Positions 16,698 to 26,363 of a DNA stretch of 64,000 nt are shown here, in pieces (positions within the stretch are counted from its first letter, which is position 1; every line of letters begins with the position of its first letter). A program made the position numbers and the translations under genes. The notes under the pieces were generated by a model. The model was given only the letters and a program-made list of their open reading frames with translations. It had not been told where the DNA came from and did no database searches. The DNA comes from Aurantibacter crassamenti (GTDB lineage: Bacteria > Bacteroidota > Bacteroidia > Flavobacteriales > Flavobacteriaceae). The stretch spans positions 1,864,126 through 1,928,125 of the forward strand of contig NZ_JAFBGM010000001.1 of NCBI RefSeq assembly GCF_016811105.1, written 5' to 3'.

Positions 16698-17279
16698 ATG
16701 ATTCATCACCTCAAAGGAAAATTAATTGAGAAAAACCCAACGCATTTAATAGTTGAATGCGGTGGTGTAGGTTATTTCGTTAATATTTCTTTGAATACAT
16801 TTTCTAAAATACCTGATTCTGAAAGTGTTCAAGTTTATACACATTTACAAGTAAAAGAAGACTCGCATACGTTGTTTGGTTTTGCCGAAAAGAGTGAGCG
16901 AGAAATTTTTCGTTTACTATTATCGGTTTCAGGAATTGGGTCTAGTACAGCACGTACTATGTTGTCTTCATTGGCTCCTATTCAGATTCGTGATGCAATT
17001 GCAACAGGTGACGTGGCTACTATACAAAGTATTAAAGGTATAGGTGCAAAGACGGCGCAAAGGGTAATCTTGGATCTAAAAGACAAGATTTTAAAAATCT
17101 ACAACATCGATGAAGTTTCCCTTTCATCGAACAATACAAATAGAGATGAAGCGTTATCTGCTTTAGAGGTTCTCGGCTTTGTAAGAAAGCAGGCTGAAAA
17201 GGCTGTTGACAAAGTACTTGGTCAAGAACCAACGCTGAGTGTTGAAGAGACAATTAAACAGGCGCTCAAAAATTTGTAG
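16698..17279 (+). CDS. ruvA: Holliday junction branch migration protein RuvA
   Basis: A 193-residue DNA-binding subunit that grips four-way junctions and recruits the RuvB motor. Domain I (MIHHLKGKLIEKNPTHLIVE, QVYTHLQVKEDSHTLFGFAE) is followed by the helix-hairpin-helix domain II (LLLSVSGIGSSTARTML, IQSIKGIGAKTAQRVILDL). Domain III is at the C-terminus (DEALSALEVLGFVRKQAEKA), where RuvB is contacted. The length is normal. The sprA start follows 5 bp after the stop, so the two are almost certainly cotranscribed. Confidence 0.97.
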   Translation: MIHHLKGKLIEKNPTHLIVECGGVGYFVNISLNTFSKIPDSESVQVYTHLQVKEDSHTLFGFAEKSEREIFRLLLSVSGIGSSTARTMLSSLAPIQIRDAIATGDVATIQSIKGIGAKTAQRVILDLKDKILKIYNIDEVSLSSNNTNRDEALSALEVLGFVRKQAEKAVDKVLGQEPTLSVEETIKQALKNL

Positions 17280-17284
17280 CAAGT

Positions 17285-20200
17285 TTGAAAAAAGGGGCAA
17301 AAAACCAACTTAAATATCCATTTAAGCTTATCTTTCTATCCGCCATTTTCTTAATGGTGAACGGTATTTCTTATTCGCAAGAAACCGAAGATACAGATGA
17401 GGCTGAACAAGAAGTTGATTCCGTAAAAACGGGATTCGCGCTTGGGCGCTTGAAAATGGATAATCCGCAAAGCATAGTTTCTAAGTACAATTATGACCCA
17501 ACACTTGACGCTTATATTTATTCTGAAAAAGTAGGTGAATTTGATATTGGTTATCCTATTATATTAAGTCCTGAACAATATTTTGAATTAGTTCGTCAAG
17601 AAGGTATTAAAGATTATTTCAAGGAAAAATCTGATGCTTTTTCTGGTAAAAAAGAAGGAAGCGAAGAAGCAAGAAAAAACTTACTCCCTAACTTTTACAT
17701 CAACAATAACTTTTTTGAATCCGTTTTTGGTGGAAATACTATAGAAGTAATTCCACAAGGTTCTGTCGCCATGGATTTAGGTGTTATTTGGCAGAAAAAT
17801 GATAACCCTTCTTTATCTCCAAGAAACAGAACTAATCTTTCTTTTGATTTTGATCAGCGTATCAGTTTAAGTATGCTTGGTAAAATTGGAGAGCGCTTGC
17901 AAGTAACTGCTAATTATGATACTGAAGCAACTTTTGATTTTCAAAACATTGTAAAGTTAGATTATACGCCTACTGAAGATGATATTATTCAAAGTATTGA
18001 AGTTGGTAATGTAAATATGCCTTTGAATAGTTCATTAATTCAAGGAGCACAGAGCCTTTTTGGTGTAAAAACACAATTGCAATTTGGAAAAACGAAGGTA
18101 ACTGCAGTTTTCTCAGAGCAGCGTTCACAGAATAATACGGTTGTTGCCCAAGGCGGTGGTACATTAAATGATTTCGCTTTGTATGCTGCTGATTATGACG
18201 AGAATAAACACTTTTTCTTATCACAATATTTTCGAGATGCGTATGATGATGCTTTAGAAAGTTATCCTTTTATACGTAGTCAAGTTCAGATTACGCGTTT
18301 AGAAGTATGGGTAACCAATAGAAGACAGCAAACGTTGAATGTGCGTAATGTTGTTGCAATACAAGATTTAGGTGAACCGAATCCGGATAACACAAGAATT
18401 GGTATTGCTAATGGGGATCCAGCTGGTTTCTTTAATGATTTGCCTACTGAATTACCACGAAATAGTAGTAATGATTATGATCCAAGCAAAATTGGTGCTG
18501 GCGGTATCTTAAATGATAAAATTAGAGATATAGCAACTGTCGAAAGTGGTTTTAATTTTACAGGTGGTTTTGTTGCTAATCAAGGTTTTGATTATGCAAT
18601 TTTAGAGAATGCCCGAAAGTTAGAGCAGAATCGTGATTATACATTTAATACGCAATTGGGTTACATTTCATTGAATCAGCGTTTGAGTAATGATGAGGTT
18701 TTAGGTGTTGCATTTCAGTACACATACAATGGTCAAGTTTATCAAGTAGGTGAATTTGCGAATGGCGGAATTGACGCAACAACATTGTCGCAAGATGTTA
18801 ACCCGATAATTGAAAATAATACCTTGGTTTTGAAACTTCTTAAAAGTAACATTACCAATATATCAGATCCTATATGGGATTTGATGATGAAAAATATATA
18901 CGCAACCGGAGCTTTTCGTTTGAGCCAAGAAGATTTCAAATTGAATATTTTATATGAAGATCCAACGCCTAGAAATTATATTACTCCAGTTGACGATGCA
19001 TCATGGCCTGATGGTTTAGAAGAAGATATTCTTTTAGATGTATTTAATCTTGATAGGCTTAATATTTATAATGATATACAGCCAGGTGGTGATGGTTTCT
19101 TTGATTTTGTTGAAGGTTTAACCATAAATTCAGATGGCGGCGAAATAATATTTACAACTGTTGAACCATTTGGAGAATACCTATATGATAGACTTGGTGG
19201 CGGTGGTGATTATGATAATGAAACTACATATAATAGTAACCAAGCAAAATACGTATTTAGAGATATGTATGAGCTTACAAAGGCTGCTGCACAACAAGAG
19301 CAAGAAAAAAACAAATTTCAATTAAAGGGTAGGTATAAGTCTGAAGGAAATAACGGAATTCCGATTGGTGCCTTCAATGTGCCACGAGGATCAGTTAGAG
19401 TTACTGCTGGTGGTCGTCAATTACAAGAGGGTATTGATTATACGGTGAATTATCAAGCGGGTACAGTTCAGATTTTAGATCCTAGCTTAGAAGCTTCAAA
19501 TACACCTATTAATATTTCAGTTGAAAACAATGCTGTTTTTGGGCAACAAACACGCCGATTTACAGGAGTCAATGTTGAGCATCAATTCAATAAGAATTTT
19601 GTGATGGGTGCTACCTTGTTAAATTTAAATGAAAGACCACTTACACAAAAATCTAATTTTGGCGTAGAGCCTGTAAACAATACAATTTATGGTATGAACG
19701 GTAATTTCTCAACTGAGGTTCCGTTTTTAACGCGATTGGTGAATAAACTGCCAAATATTGATACAGATATTCCGTCAAATATTTCAATAAGAGGCGAGAT
19801 AGCTGCGCTTAAACCCAATTCACCTAAAAATGCAGATTTTCAAGGTGAAACAACAACATATCTTGATGACTTTGAGGGTGCGCAAGCCTTAATTGATATT
19901 CGTGCTTCTTTAGGGTGGAGTTTAGCAAGTACGCCATTAGAATTTGTTGATGGTAATTTAAAGGGTGATTCGCCAACTTCTGCTCAAAATCTTGAAAATG
20001 GATTTGGAAGAGCAAAAATGGCTTGGTATACTATTGATCCCATCTTCTATACCAATCAACGTCCTGATGAAATCAGCGATAATGATATTTCTACCAATGA
20101 GACGCGACGAATTTTTATTGATGAGGTTTTCCCAAATAATGATATTGCGCAAGGACAAACTACTGTTCAAAGTACTTTAGATTTAGCGTATTATCCAAAT

Positions 20201-23200
20201 GAAAGAGGGCCGTATAATGCATCGCCTATTGATAATACTATTGAAAGTTTTGAGTCAAGAACTGCAAATGATAAATGGGCCGGAATCATGCGTTCATTAA
20301 GTAGTACCGATTTTGAACAATCAAACGTTGAGTTTATTCAATTTTGGGTATTAGATCCTTATGTAGATGGTATCTCAAATAGCCCTGGTGAATTAGTACT
20401 TAATCTTGGTAATATCTCTGAAGATATTCTTAAAGATGGTAAAAAACAATATGAAAACGGATTGCCAGATGGTGATACTACTGAAACTCCAGCACCCACA
20501 TCTTGGGGGCAGGTACCGCAAACACAGGCATTAGTTTATGCATTTGATGCTAGTGAAGCAAATAGGGCTTTGCAAGATGTAGGTTATGACGGCTTGAGTG
20601 ATGCTGATGAAGCTGCTGTTTATAATAACCCAGGTGATGATCCAGCCTTAGATAATTTTCAATATTACCTGAATAGAACTGGTGGTATATTAGAACGATA
20701 TAAAGATTTTAATAATCCTGATGGTAACTCACCGGTAGCAGTTAGTAATACAAATCGTGGTTCAACAACATTGCCAGATGTTGAAGATTTAGATCGCGAT
20801 TTAACTATGAATACGGTGAATAGTTATTATGAATATCGCATTCCAATAAAACCAGGTGCTACTGAAAATGATAAGTATATAACCGATATTTTAGAGGAAA
20901 GAGAAACGCCTACATTGCCAAATGAAACAACAGTAAGACGTAGATGGATTCAGTATAAAATTCCGTTAAGTGATTTCTCAGATGCCGTAGGTGGTATCAC
21001 TGATTTTAGGTCAATGAGCTTTATGCGAATGTACTTAACTGGCTTTAATAGTGATGTAGTTTTACGTTTTGCAACACTTGATTTAGTACGTGGTGATTGG
21101 CGAACATATACTAAAAACTTGCAAGATGATACCATTGATACAGACCCCTCAGATGACGGTACTTTAGTTGATGTGAATACCGTTAATATTGAAGAAAATA
21201 GTAATCGAAGTCCAGTGCCTTATGTGCTTCCTCCCGGAGTGATACGTGAGCAGTTAAATAATAACAATACTATTATTCGTCAAAACGAACAATCGCTATC
21301 TTTTAATTTTAGCAATTTAGAATCTGAAGATTCAAGAGGTGTTTTCAAAAATTTGAACATAGATATACGTCAGTATAAAAAATTAAAAATGTTCATTCAT
21401 GCAGAGGAAATAGTTAGTACTGATTTTCCGGATGGCGAAAAACCAATTGTAGGTTTTCTTCGGATAGGAACTGACTTTTCTCAAAACTATTATCAAATAG
21501 AATTGCCGCTTGAATTCACTAATCCTGATGGCTCTTTGACTGATCGTGATATTTGGCCAGAAGCCAATGAATTAAATATAGAGTTAGCCCATCTGAATAA
21601 AGTAAAATCTTCAAGAATAAATAACAGACAGAATTCACCTTTGACTGAGGTTGAGTATTTTGATGTAGTAAATGGAGAAATCATTCCAGTAAATGAATTC
21701 GACCCAAGACCTGAAGGTAGTATACGTATCGGGTTAAAAGGTAATCCGTCTTTAGGAAGTATTCGTAGTATGATGGTGGGTGTCAAAAATACAGATGATT
21801 TACCGGCACGAGGTGAAGTGTGGTTTAATGAATTACGTTTAGCAGGTTTAGATAATGAAGGTGGTTGGGCGGCAATCCTAGCAGTAGATGGTAACATTGC
21901 CGATTTTGCAAATTTTTCAGCTACGGGGTCTACAAGTACTTCAGGTTTTGGTACTATAGATCAAATGCCAAACGAGCGTGCTAGAGAAGATGCAACCTCT
22001 TATGATTTGGTTACAAATGTGAATGTGGGACAATTGCTTCCGCCAAAATGGGGAGTACAATTACCTTTTAATTATGGTATATCCGAAGAAATTATTACTC
22101 CAGAATTTGATCCGGTTTATGATGATTTAAAATTAGATGACTTAATTGATACAGCTGAAACTCCCGAAGATGCCGCTAGAGTAAAAGAACAAGCTGAAGA
22201 GTATACCAAAAGAACAAGTATTAATTTAATTGGAGTTCGAAAAGATAGAGGTGAAGAAGCTGATGCTAATTTTTATGATATAGAGAATTTCACATTCAAC
22301 TATTCATATAATGAAACAGAACACCGTGATTTTGAAATAGCTAGTTTACGAGATCAAGATGTGGCTACTGGTTTTGTGTATAGTCATAATTTTAAACCAG
22401 TTGAGGTAGCGCCTTTTGCAAAAAAGGATTCCATGTTAACTGGTAAATACTGGCAATGGCTTAAAGAGATAAATCTTAGTTTATTACCTGCAAGTATTTC
22501 ACTGAATTCGAATATTAACCGACAGTTCAATCAGCAACGTTTTCGTGAGGTTTTTGAACCCGGTGTAGAGAAGTTAGAGCTTCCGTTTTTACAGCAACGT
22601 AATTACATGTTTGATTGGCAGTACAATGTCAATTATACGTTAACCAAGTCTATACGATTACAGCTTACGGGTTCAAACAATAATATCATTAGAAATTATT
22701 TTAATGAACCTGGTAATCCAGATTCAGATATTGATAAGACTTTAGGGCTATGGGATGGTTTCTTTGACATTGGTGAGCCTAACAGGCATGCCCAACAAAT
22801 GCAATTGAATTATGAGCTGCCGTTTGCAAAAATACCAGCACTAGACTTTATAAATGCACAGTATACCTATACCAGTAATTTTGACTGGCAACGTGGTGGT
22901 GATGCATTATTAGAAGTTGCAGGTGAGAATATTAATACCGTACAAAATGCAAGTACACATAACTTAACCGCAGCCTTAACCTTGCAAAAGTTCTATGATC
23001 TTTTAGGTTTGAAAAAAGAAAGTGGAAAGTCTACAACTAGAAAAGCACCGGTTCGTAAAAGTGATGATGAGTCAAAGGCGAATAAAACAAAAGATAAGAC
23101 AAGTGGCTTATTTAATACCGCTGTAGATATTGTGACGATGGTAAAGCGTTTGAATATTAATTACAATGAAAATAGTGGAAAAGTTTTACCGGGTTATACG

Positions 23201-24460
23201 CAATCTGTTGGTTTTATGGGTACGTTAAGACCATCAGTAGGTTTTGTTTTTGGTAGTCAGGCTGATGTTCGTTTTGAGGCAGCACGAAGAGGTTGGTTAA
23301 CTGGTTTTGGAGAATTCAATCAACAATATTTAGAGAACACCAACAAACAATTAGATATTACAGCAACGGCGCAGCCTATGAAAGATTTGACAATTGATCT
23401 TATGGCCAATCGTCAATACTCTAACAGCTATCAAGAAACGTATGATATTAATGCTTGGAGTAGGGGGCAAAATTCTCTAATTAATGAATTGGGTAATTTC
23501 AGTATTTCTACTATGATGATAGGTACGTTCTTTTCAAAGAGCGATGAATTTAGGTCTGAAAATTTTGAGAAATTTAAAGAAAATAGAATAATAATAGCAA
23601 ATAGGATAGAATCTGAAAGAGGTTTCCCTAGTGCTGGTGTAGGTGGTGATGGAGTAGATGATGATGGATATCCAGAACGTTTTGGTAAAACACAACAAGA
23701 GGTTTTATTACCAGCATTCTTTGCAGCATATTCTGGTCAAGACGCCGGTGATGTAAATATGGATTCTTTTAAGCAAATTCCGATTCCGAATTGGAATGTG
23801 AAGTATACCGGTCTGATGAAAAATAAATGGTTTAAAAAGAAATTCAAGCGTTTTTCTTTAAGTCATGGATATAAAGCTGTTTATAGTATTACATCATTTC
23901 AATCAAACCTAGAAAAGCAAAATGGTGATATAGATATTGAAACTCAAGATGTTTTGCCTGATAATATAATAGGTAACGTAACTATGATGGATATGTTTAA
24001 TCCATTGGTGCGACTTGATTTTGAAATGCAAAATTCTGTTAGTGTTTTAGCAGAAGTACGATCAGACAGAATGTTGTCTTTGAGTTTTGATAATAATTTA
24101 TTGACAGAGAACAATGGTAAAGAATATACACTTGGTCTTGGTTATCGCATAAAAGATGTACAAATGGTTACCAATATTGGTGGTAATAAAACACGTTTGA
24201 AAGGTGATTTAAACCTAAAGGCAGATATGACCATGCGAAATAATATTACCATCATTAGAAATTTTGATATTGATAATAATCAAATTACTTCTGGTCAAAA
24301 CCTCTTTTCAATTAAGTTTACTGCAGATTATGCCTTAAGTAAAAACTTAAATGCGTTGTTCTTCTATGATCATTCATTTTCAAAGTTCGCTGTATCTACG
24401 GCCTTTCCACAGACTACAATCAATACCGGTTTTACATTACGATATAACTTCGGAAATTAA
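17285..24460 (+). CDS. sprA: SprA, outer-membrane translocon of the type IX secretion system
   Basis: A 2391-residue protein, close to the length of Flavobacterium SprA. SprA forms the very large single-chain barrel through which T9SS cargo, including gliding adhesins, crosses the outer membrane. The signal peptide is at about 1-31 (KLIFLSAIFLMVNGISYSQ). Recognisable SprA segments are NLLPNFYINNNFFESVFGGN, TYLDDFEGAQALIDIRASLG, and the C-terminal FFYDHSFSKFAVSTAFPQTT. The only sensible start is TTG at 17285. It supplies the positive n-region of the signal peptide, and the first in-frame ATG (codon 24) would cut the signal peptide in half. The SprF and type B cargo genes elsewhere in the window belong to the same system. 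Confidence 0.97.
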   Translation: MKKGAKNQLKYPFKLIFLSAIFLMVNGISYSQETEDTDEAEQEVDSVKTGFALGRLKMDNPQSIVSKYNYDPTLDAYIYSEKVGEFDIGYPIILSPEQYFELVRQEGIKDYFKEKSDAFSGKKEGSEEARKNLLPNFYINNNFFESVFGGNTIEVIPQGSVAMDLGVIWQKNDNPSLSPRNRTNLSFDFDQRISLSMLGKIGERLQVTANYDTEATFDFQNIVKLDYTPTEDDIIQSIEVGNVNMPLNSSLIQGAQSLFGVKTQLQFGKTKVTAVFSEQRSQNNTVVAQGGGTLNDFALYAADYDENKHFFLSQYFRDAYDDALESYPFIRSQVQITRLEVWVTNRRQQTLNVRNVVAIQDLGEPNPDNTRIGIANGDPAGFFNDLPTELPRNSSNDYDPSKIGAGGILNDKIRDIATVESGFNFTGGFVANQGFDYAILENARKLEQNRDYTFNTQLGYISLNQRLSNDEVLGVAFQYTYNGQVYQVGEFANGGIDATTLSQDVNPIIENNTLVLKLLKSNITNISDPIWDLMMKNIYATGAFRLSQEDFKLNILYEDPTPRNYITPVDDASWPDGLEEDILLDVFNLDRLNIYNDIQPGGDGFFDFVEGLTINSDGGEIIFTTVEPFGEYLYDRLGGGGDYDNETTYNSNQAKYVFRDMYELTKAAAQQEQEKNKFQLKGRYKSEGNNGIPIGAFNVPRGSVRVTAGGRQLQEGIDYTVNYQAGTVQILDPSLEASNTPINISVENNAVFGQQTRRFTGVNVEHQFNKNFVMGATLLNLNERPLTQKSNFGVEPVNNTIYGMNGNFSTEVPFLTRLVNKLPNIDTDIPSNISIRGEIAALKPNSPKNADFQGETTTYLDDFEGAQALIDIRASLGWSLASTPLEFVDGNLKGDSPTSAQNLENGFGRAKMAWYTIDPIFYTNQRPDEISDNDISTNETRRIFIDEVFPNNDIAQGQTTVQSTLDLAYYPNERGPYNASPIDNTIESFESRTANDKWAGIMRSLSSTDFEQSNVEFIQFWVLDPYVDGISNSPGELVLNLGNISEDILKDGKKQYENGLPDGDTTETPAPTSWGQVPQTQALVYAFDASEANRALQDVGYDGLSDADEAAVYNNPGDDPALDNFQYYLNRTGGILERYKDFNNPDGNSPVAVSNTNRGSTTLPDVEDLDRDLTMNTVNSYYEYRIPIKPGATENDKYITDILEERETPTLPNETTVRRRWIQYKIPLSDFSDAVGGITDFRSMSFMRMYLTGFNSDVVLRFATLDLVRGDWRTYTKNLQDDTIDTDPSDDGTLVDVNTVNIEENSNRSPVPYVLPPGVIREQLNNNNTIIRQNEQSLSFNFSNLESEDSRGVFKNLNIDIRQYKKLKMFIHAEEIVSTDFPDGEKPIVGFLRIGTDFSQNYYQIELPLEFTNPDGSLTDRDIWPEANELNIELAHLNKVKSSRINNRQNSPLTEVEYFDVVNGEIIPVNEFDPRPEGSIRIGLKGNPSLGSIRSMMVGVKNTDDLPARGEVWFNELRLAGLDNEGGWAAILAVDGNIADFANFSATGSTSTSGFGTIDQMPNERAREDATSYDLVTNVNVGQLLPPKWGVQLPFNYGISEEIITPEFDPVYDDLKLDDLIDTAETPEDAARVKEQAEEYTKRTSINLIGVRKDRGEEADANFYDIENFTFNYSYNETEHRDFEIASLRDQDVATGFVYSHNFKPVEVAPFAKKDSMLTGKYWQWLKEINLSLLPASISLNSNINRQFNQQRFREVFEPGVEKLELPFLQQRNYMFDWQYNVNYTLTKSIRLQLTGSNNNIIRNYFNEPGNPDSDIDKTLGLWDGFFDIGEPNRHAQQMQLNYELPFAKIPALDFINAQYTYTSNFDWQRGGDALLEVAGENINTVQNASTHNLTAALTLQKFYDLLGLKKESGKSTTRKAPVRKSDDESKANKTKDKTSGLFNTAVDIVTMVKRLNINYNENSGKVLPGYTQSVGFMGTLRPSVGFVFGSQADVRFEAARRGWLTGFGEFNQQYLENTNKQLDITATAQPMKDLTIDLMANRQYSNSYQETYDINAWSRGQNSLINELGNFSISTMMIGTFFSKSDEFRSENFEKFKENRIIIANRIESERGFPSAGVGGDGVDDDGYPERFGKTQQEVLLPAFFAAYSGQDAGDVNMDSFKQIPIPNWNVKYTGLMKNKWFKKKFKRFSLSHGYKAVYSITSFQSNLEKQNGDIDIETQDVLPDNIIGNVTMMDMFNPLVRLDFEMQNSVSVLAEVRSDRMLSLSFDNNLLTENNGKEYTLGLGYRIKDVQMVTNIGGNKTRLKGDLNLKADMTMRNNITIIRNFDIDNNQITSGQNLFSIKFTADYALSKNLNALFFYDHSFSKFAVSTAFPQTTINTGFTLRYNFGN

Positions 24461-24540
24461 TTTTCAGCTTATCAAGTAAAAACTACTAAAAAGTGTTCAA
24501 ATAAAAATAATTGAATTAGTACTTCATACGCGATTATATT

Positions 24541-24573
24541 TTTTGAATACCTATTCATAATCCTTTACATTTG
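24541..24573 (+). promoter_or_regulatory. -33/-7 promoter of gcvH
   Basis: TTTTG (24541-24545), a 20-bp spacer and TACATTTG (24566-24573) fit the Bacteroidota TTG / TAnnTTTG promoter well. Transcription would start around 24580, which rules out the upstream in-frame TTG at 24571 as the gcvH start and favours ATG 24595. Confidence 0.7.
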
Positions 24574-24594
24574 CTTCAAACAAATAAACTTAGG

Positions 24595-24975
24595 ATGAAT
24601 ATACCCGCTGATTTAAAGTATACAAAGGATCATGAATGGATCAAAATAGAAGGTGATGTGGCTACAGTCGGTATTACTGATTTTGCGCAAAGTGAATTAG
24701 GTGATATTGTATATGTAGAAGTAGAAACTTTAGATGAGACTCTTAATCGTGAAGAAGTTTTTGGTACAGTAGAAGCTGTAAAAACAGTTTCTGACCTTTT
24801 TCAGCCTTTAAGCGGTGAGATTGTTGCTTTCAATGAAGCTTTAGAAGATGCTCCTGAAATAGTAAATTCAGATCCATACGGTGAAGGTTGGATGGTAAAA
24901 ATCAAATTTAATAACCCTTCAGAGGTTGAAGATTTAATGAGTGCAGATGCTTACAAAGAGCTTGTGGGTGCCTAA
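24595..24975 (+). CDS. gcvH: Glycine cleavage system H protein
   Basis: A 126-residue lipoyl carrier that shuttles the aminomethyl group between the P, T and L proteins of the glycine cleavage complex in the cytoplasm. Diagnostic motifs are [27 protein letters not shown] and [13 protein letters not shown], with Lys63 as the lipoylation site. The end, [13 protein letters not shown], is also typical. ATG 24595 is chosen because the promoter lies just upstream. It follows sprA, an order familiar from other flavobacteria, but has its own promoter. Confidence 0.97.
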   Translation: MNIPADLKYTKDHEWIKIEGDVATVGITDFAQSELGDIVYVEVETLDETLNREEVFGTVEAVKTVSDLFQPLSGEIVAFNEALEDAPEIVNSDPYGEGWMVKIKFNNPSEVEDLMSADAYKELVGA

Positions 24976-25375
24976 AAAACCTTTTTTTACCATTGCTTTC
25001 TTTATTTGGTTAGTATTTGTTACTTATTCTAGTCTAGCTTCGTTTTCTGGTATTGATACAGATTCATATAGTTTTAATATACCCTATGCTGATAAAATAG
25101 TACATTTCATATTCTATTCTACAGCAGCGTTTTTGGGTGTTTTTAGTCTAAGAGAACAAAAAAAATGGTCAGTAAGTAAACGCAAGTCATTTGTGTTGTT
25201 GTTTGTTTTTACTGTAATATTTGGTATAATTATTGAGGTAATACAGTATAAATTTACAACGAATAGAGAAGGTGATATATTAGATGCTTTAGCCAATAGT
25301 TTAGGTGGTTTAATTGGTGTCTTAGTATGTAATTTCATATTTAGTAACAAGGGTTTATTAAAATGGGATACGTAA
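24947..25375 (+). CDS. VanZ-like small membrane protein
   Basis: A membrane protein of about 142 residues with four hydrophobic segments and the VanZ-like motifs [22 protein letters not shown] and [20 protein letters not shown]. VanZ-like proteins are widespread; the name comes from a teicoplanin resistance locus, but nothing here indicates resistance. The 5' end overlaps the gcvH 3' end. ATG 24947 and GTG 24968 are both possible starts, and the latter would give an 8-bp overlap with gcvH. Such overlap implies translational coupling. Confidence 0.82.
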   Translation: MLTKSLWVPKKPFFTIAFFIWLVFVTYSSLASFSGIDTDSYSFNIPYADKIVHFIFYSTAAFLGVFSLREQKKWSVSKRKSFVLLFVFTVIFGIIIEVIQYKFTTNREGDILDALANSLGGLIGVLVCNFIFSNKGLLKWDT

Positions 25376-25398
25376 CAATTTTAAATAGGGTGTTTAAA

Positions 25399-25430
25399 TT
25401 TTGCATAAATAGAATTATTAATTAAATTAG
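25399..25430 (+). promoter_or_regulatory. Possible -33/-7 promoter of the tonB gene
   Basis: TTTTG (25399-25403), a 19-bp spacer and TAAATTAG (25423-25430). The -7 element is 7 of 8 bases from the consensus. It lies just before the start at 25453. Confidence 0.35.
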
Positions 25431-25452
25431 CGAATACTAAATTCAATAGAAA

Positions 25453-26157
25453 ATGGAACCAAAAAAGAATCCGGAAGCAGACCTCTCAAATAATAGTGGA
25501 ATGTATTTTGTTATAGGCTTAGCCTTAGTAATGTTAATTACATGGCGTGCTTTGGAGTGGAAAACTTATGAAGATGATACGAATTATGACATTTCTATGA
25601 ATGTTGATGATGACTTAGATGAAGAGGTTCCGATGACTGAGCAGATTAAAACGCCACCACCTCCACCACCTCCAGCAGCTCCTGAGATAATTGAAGTTGT
25701 AGAAGATGAGGTAGAAGTAGAAGAAACAGTTATTGAATCTACTGAAACTAGTCAAGAAGAAGAGATTATTGAAGTTGAAGATGTTGCTGTTGAAGAAGTT
25801 GATGAAGATTTAGATGTGCCTTTCGCAGTTATTGAAGATGTACCTGTATTTCCAGGGTGTGAAGGTGAGTCTGATAAAAGAGCTTGTTTTCAAAAAATGA
25901 TGCAGAAGCATATTGGTAAAAACTTCCGTTATCCTGAAATTGCTCAAGAAATGGGTGTTCAAGGTAGAGTAAGTGTAATGTTTACTATTCAAAAGGATGG
26001 AAGTATTGGTAACGTTAGAATGCGTGGGCCAGATAAAAACTTAGAGAAAGAAGCAGCTAGAATTATTGGTAAGCTTCCAAAAATGACTCCGGGTAAACAA
26101 AGAGGACGTGCTGTACGTGTACCATTTAGTATTCCTATTACTTTTAAATTACAATAA
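25453..26157 (+). CDS. tonB: TonB family energy transducer
   Basis: A 234-residue inner-membrane protein that transmits proton-motive energy to outer-membrane receptors. A single transmembrane segment lies at about 17-33 (MYFVIGLALVMLITWRA). A proline run (PPPPPPP, near residue 75) and an acidic Glu/Val-rich linker across the periplasm follow. The C-terminal TonB domain is clear: YPEIAQEMGVQGRVSVMFTI, GSIGNVRMRG and a final PFSIPITFKL. No ExbB or ExbD gene is adjacent. The outer-membrane receptor at 7122 is one possible client among many in the genome. A strong terminator follows. Confidence 0.9.
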   Translation: MEPKKNPEADLSNNSGMYFVIGLALVMLITWRALEWKTYEDDTNYDISMNVDDDLDEEVPMTEQIKTPPPPPPPAAPEIIEVVEDEVEVEETVIESTETSQEEEIIEVEDVAVEEVDEDLDVPFAVIEDVPVFPGCEGESDKRACFQKMMQKHIGKNFRYPEIAQEMGVQGRVSVMFTIQKDGSIGNVRMRGPDKNLEKEAARIIGKLPKMTPGKQRGRAVRVPFSIPITFKLQ

Positions 26158-26194
26158 ACTACTAACTGTTTAATCAGTTTAATAGAAAATATTG

Positions 26195-26226
26195 AAACCC
26201 TGATGTGATACACATCAGGGTTTTTT
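26195..26226 (+). terminator. Strong intrinsic terminator after tonB
   Basis: A perfect 13-bp stem, AAACCCTGATGTG (26195-26207) and its complement (26211-26223), closes a 3-base loop and runs into a T-tract. Confidence 0.92.
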
Positions 26227-26313
26227 GTTTTTACTTCTTTTATTGGTACAAAGTGCATATTCTGACATTGTACGCTATAAATTAAATACTTAGGGATAAA
26301 CATGTGTAATTGG

Positions 26314-26344
26314 TTGCAGAAAATTCAATAGGGGCGTATCTTTG
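26314..26344 (+). promoter_or_regulatory. -33/-7 promoter of the cytochrome oxidase gene cluster
   Basis: TTG (26314-26316), a 20-bp spacer and TATCTTTG (26337-26344) match the Bacteroidota promoter consensus. It is the likely start of the operon that begins with heme O synthase. Confidence 0.72.
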
Positions 26345-26363
26345 CATTTACTAAAAAGTGAAG

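Noticed and set aside
21493-21897. Open frame of 134 codons on the minus strand inside sprA
   Set aside because: It lies entirely antisense to a clear SprA segment, has no recognisable protein features, and is explained by codon usage of the + strand gene.
24947-25375. VanZ-like gene as a glycopeptide resistance determinant
   Set aside because: VanZ-like proteins are common without any resistance role, and no van cluster is present.
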